A DNA stretch of 64,000 nt, taken from positions 768,001 to 832,000 of the forward strand of contig NZ_JAUSYV010000001.1 of assembly GCF_030817055.1 (NCBI RefSeq), read 5' to 3'. This DNA comes from Bacillus sp. V2I10. GTDB taxonomy: Bacteria > Bacillota > Bacilli > Bacillales > Bacillaceae. The position numbers and the translations under genes are program-made. This document shows positions 61,978-64,000 of this stretch, piece after piece (within the stretch, counting starts at the first letter, position 1; each line of letters begins with the position of its first letter). The notes under the pieces were generated by a model. That model had not been told where the DNA came from. It saw nothing but the letters and a program-made list of their open reading frames with translations, and did not search any database.

Positions 61978-62928
61978 ATGTTTCTGATTAATAGTTTAAA
62001 AAAAGGACTTCAGGCAGGGCTTCAAACAACTTGGACGCTTGGCAAGGTTATTTTTCCGGTTACCTTGATTGTGAGTCTTCTTCAGCACACACCGGTACTC
62101 CCGTGGCTGATCAAGCTTATTCAGCCGGTCATGGGAATTTTCGGTTTATCAGGTGAAGCAGCCATTCCGCTGGTACTTGGGAACATGCTGAACTTGTATG
62201 CCGGGATAGCAGCAATCCTGACGCTTGATCTATCTGTTAAGGAAGTGTTTATTTTAGCGGTTATGCTATCGTTCTCACATAACTTGATTATTGAATCAAC
62301 GGTTGCTGCAAAGGTGGGAATCAAGCTTTGGATCATTCTTGCTGTAAGGATTGGGCTTGCGGTCAGCTCTGCTATTATGATCAATCTAGTATGGCAGGGC
62401 GGACAGGAAACGGCACAGTATGGGTTTATTCCAAAAAATACAGCCGATCCGATCGGCTATGTTGAAATTGGTTTAAGTGCTGTTCAGAAAGCAGGTCTTG
62501 GCATTGTGCAGCTCGCCTTAATTGTGATCCCGCTGATGATCATCATCCAGGTGCTTAAGGATAAAGGGTTTTTAACTGTTTTTTCAAGATGGATGGCACC
62601 TGTTACAAGGATGCTCGGAATGAATGAAAACACCTCCATGACAATGGTAGCCGGTTTAACGATAGGGCTTGCATACGGAGCTGGGGTCATGATTCAGGCA
62701 GCGGAAGAAGACGGGGTCAGCTATAAAGATTTAACGCTCGCCTTTATTTTTCTCGTCTCTTGTCATGCTGTGGTGGAGGATACCCTGATTTTCATGCCGC
62801 TTGGCATTCCGGTTCTGCCTCTGTTATTGATCAGGATTGTAACAGCGGTCGTTCTGACAATGGCAGTAGGTGCGATTTGGAGCCGGTTTGAACATACAAG
62901 AAGAAAGGAAGCAACTTATGAGAATTAA
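61978..62928 (+). CDS. yvoD: YvoD, nucleoside-recognition (Gate) domain membrane protein
   Basis: A 316-residue protein with about eight membrane segments and two Gate-domain-like halves (PLVLGNMLNLYAGIAAI; AVVEDTLIFMPLGIPV). In B. subtilis yvoD lies between lgt and ppaX. Function unknown. The ATG directly follows a GGGG element; it overlaps ppaX by 11 bases. Confidence 0.9.
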   Translation: MFLINSLKKGLQAGLQTTWTLGKVIFPVTLIVSLLQHTPVLPWLIKLIQPVMGIFGLSGEAAIPLVLGNMLNLYAGIAAILTLDLSVKEVFILAVMLSFSHNLIIESTVAAKVGIKLWIILAVRIGLAVSSAIMINLVWQGGQETAQYGFIPKNTADPIGYVEIGLSAVQKAGLGIVQLALIVIPLMIIIQVLKDKGFLTVFSRWMAPVTRMLGMNENTSMTMVAGLTIGLAYGAGVMIQAAEEDGVSYKDLTLAFIFLVSCHAVVEDTLIFMPLGIPVLPLLLIRIVTAVVLTMAVGAIWSRFEHTRRKEATYEN

Positions 62929-63559
62929 TACCGTACTGTTTGATTTGGATGGAACTTTAATTAATACAAACGATTTAATCATAGAATCTTTCCTGCATAC
63001 GCTGAATCTTTATTATCCGAATCAATATGGACGCGAGGACGTCCTGCCGTTTCTCGGACCTACCCTTCATGAAACGTTTGTAAAAATGGACCCGCTTCGT
63101 GTTGATGAAATGATCAGCACCTACAGGAAGTTTAATCATGATCAGCACGATCAATTGGTTACTCAATTTGAAACGGTTTATGAAACAGTTCAGGCACTGC
63201 ACGAAAAGGGCTATAAGCTTGGAATTGTCACAACTAAAATACGTGATACCGTGAATATGGGTCTTAAGCTCACGGGTCTTGGCCAGTTTTTTGAAACAGT
63301 CGTGACGCTTGATGATGTTAAAAACGCAAAGCCGCATCCAGAACCGGTCCTGCTTGCTTTAGAAAAACTGAACAGTTCTCCTGAGGAAGCGATTATGGTC
63401 GGCGATAACCACCATGATATTGATTCCGGAAAAGCAGCAGGCACCAAAACGGCTGGTGTGGCTTGGACAATTAAAGGCGTGGAGTATCTAGAAGGCTTTA
63501 AACCTGACTACATGCTGAATAAGATGAGTGATTTACTGAACGTGCTTGGAGCGGAATAA
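62918..63559 (+). CDS. ppaX: PpaX, pyrophosphatase of the HPr kinase pathway
   Basis: A 213-residue HAD-superfamily enzyme: catalytic FDLDGTLINT, motif II TTKIRDT, Lys in VKNAKPHPEPV, and motif IV MVGDNHHDIDSG. It hydrolyses the pyrophosphate released by HPrK-phosphorylase, so its co-location with hprK is meaningful. ATG 62918 has AAAGGAA upstream and gives the family start MRINTVLFDLDGT. Confidence 0.95.
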   Translation: MRINTVLFDLDGTLINTNDLIIESFLHTLNLYYPNQYGREDVLPFLGPTLHETFVKMDPLRVDEMISTYRKFNHDQHDQLVTQFETVYETVQALHEKGYKLGIVTTKIRDTVNMGLKLTGLGQFFETVVTLDDVKNAKPHPEPVLLALEKLNSSPEEAIMVGDNHHDIDSGKAAGTKTAGVAWTIKGVEYLEGFKPDYMLNKMSDLLNVLGAE

Positions 63560-63561
63560 GT

Positions 63562-64000
63562 GTGAGAAAAACAACGAGATACCCTGTTAAAGGCCCGAAT
63601 TCACTTTGGCATGTTTACAAAACAGTCCCATTTTGGAAGGTCGTCCGCAACTTCATTGTCATTCAGCTGGCTCGCTACACCCCATTTCTTTTAATGAAAA
63701 ATTGGATGTACCGGAATTTTCTCGGAATGAAGGTGGGGAAGCACACATCATTTGCCCTGATGGTTATGCTAGATGTGATGTTTCCTGAAAAAATTATAGT
63801 TGGCCGGAATACGGTGATTGGCTACAACACGACACTGCTTGCGCATGAATATTTGATACGCGAGTATAGACTTGGTGACATTGTCATCGGTGACGAAGTC
63901 ATGATCGGTGCCAATTCCACTGTTCTGCCGGGTGTTGAAATCGGAGACGGAGCCATTGTTTCAGCTGGCACGCTCGTCCATAAAGATGTTCCGGCAGGAA
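63562..64000 (+). CDS. yvoF: YvoF, hexapeptide-repeat acetyltransferase (5' part)
   Basis: GTG 63562 opens a frame running to the window edge (146 residues seen). It starts MRKTTRYPVKGPNSLWHVY and has left-handed beta-helix repeats (IVIGDEVMIGANSTVLPGV). The fold transfers acetyl groups; the substrate is unknown. Position after ppaX is as in B. subtilis. The 3' end is outside the window. Confidence 0.92.
   Translation, partial: MRKTTRYPVKGPNSLWHVYKTVPFWKVVRNFIVIQLARYTPFLLMKNWMYRNFLGMKVGKHTSFALMVMLDVMFPEKIIVGRNTVIGYNTTLLAHEYLIREYRLGDIVIGDEVMIGANSTVLPGVEIGDGAIVSAGTLVHKDVPAG

Overview
This window is a stretch of chromosome from a motile, endospore-forming member of the Bacillaceae. Moderate GC, strong GGAGG-type ribosome binding sites, and gene order point to this. 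Running comFA-comFB-comFC-yvyF-flgM-flgN-flgK-flgL-yviE-fliW-csrA-hag-flaG-fliD-fliS-fliT-hpf-secA-prfB-yvjA-cccB-ftsE-ftsX-ctpB-swrA-minJ and then csbA-uvrB-uvrA-yvlABCD-hprK-lgt-yvoD-ppaX-yvoF, it closely follows the Bacillus subtilis backbone. The species cannot be fixed from the sequence alone; a Metabacillus- or Bacillus-like genome fits best. I see no rRNA or tRNA genes, no prophage, no transposase and no CRISPR array.

Region 1 (1-11.3 kb) covers late competence and flagella. The end of comFA, comFB and comFC is followed by a SigD-driven set of anti-sigma factor, chaperone, hook-filament junction and filament genes. Three SigD-type promoters are visible, before yvyF, hag and flaG. FliW and CsrA sit next to hag, and the hag leader carries a CsrA-type hairpin. 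The standout feature is a group I intron inside the last codons of the flagellin gene. Its core elements, P1 with a U-G splice-site pair, P3, P7 and a GAAA-capped P9, can be traced by eye. The sequence just inside its 5' splice site encodes a complete flagellin C terminus with stop codon. A second flagellin C terminus lies downstream as the 3' exon, followed by the hag terminator. yviE is broken by a one-base slip in an A7 run.

Region 2 (11.5-24.9 kb) is housekeeping: ribosome hibernation (hpf), protein export (secA), RF2 with its programmed frameshift (prfB), a YitT-type membrane protein, cytochrome c551, the FtsEX divisome-type ABC system with an adjacent LytM/M23 protein, the CtpB protease, the swarming regulator SwrA and MinJ.

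Region 3 (25-47.9 kb) is an accessory block between minJ and prfC-csbA-uvrB. It holds a MerR/TipAS drug-sensing regulator, an RraB-like protein, a stand-alone heme O synthase, a VOC protein, a MarR regulator, a Fur-controlled siderophore importer (yclNOPQ), an Opp/Dpp-type importer with three M20 amidohydrolases, and a yclHI transporter divergent from a yclJK two-component system.

Region 4 (47.9-64 kb) returns to the backbone: RF3, CsbA, the SOS-controlled uvrBA, the envelope-stress yvlABCD set, MscL, a secreted phosphoesterase, a signal-less amidase, HPr kinase, Lgt, YvoD, PpaX and the start of YvoF. A dispersed, hairpin-forming repeat of about 130-150 bp occurs at least four times nearly complete and about three more times as remnants. 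Two coding-like tandem repeat arrays also lie in intergenic gaps.
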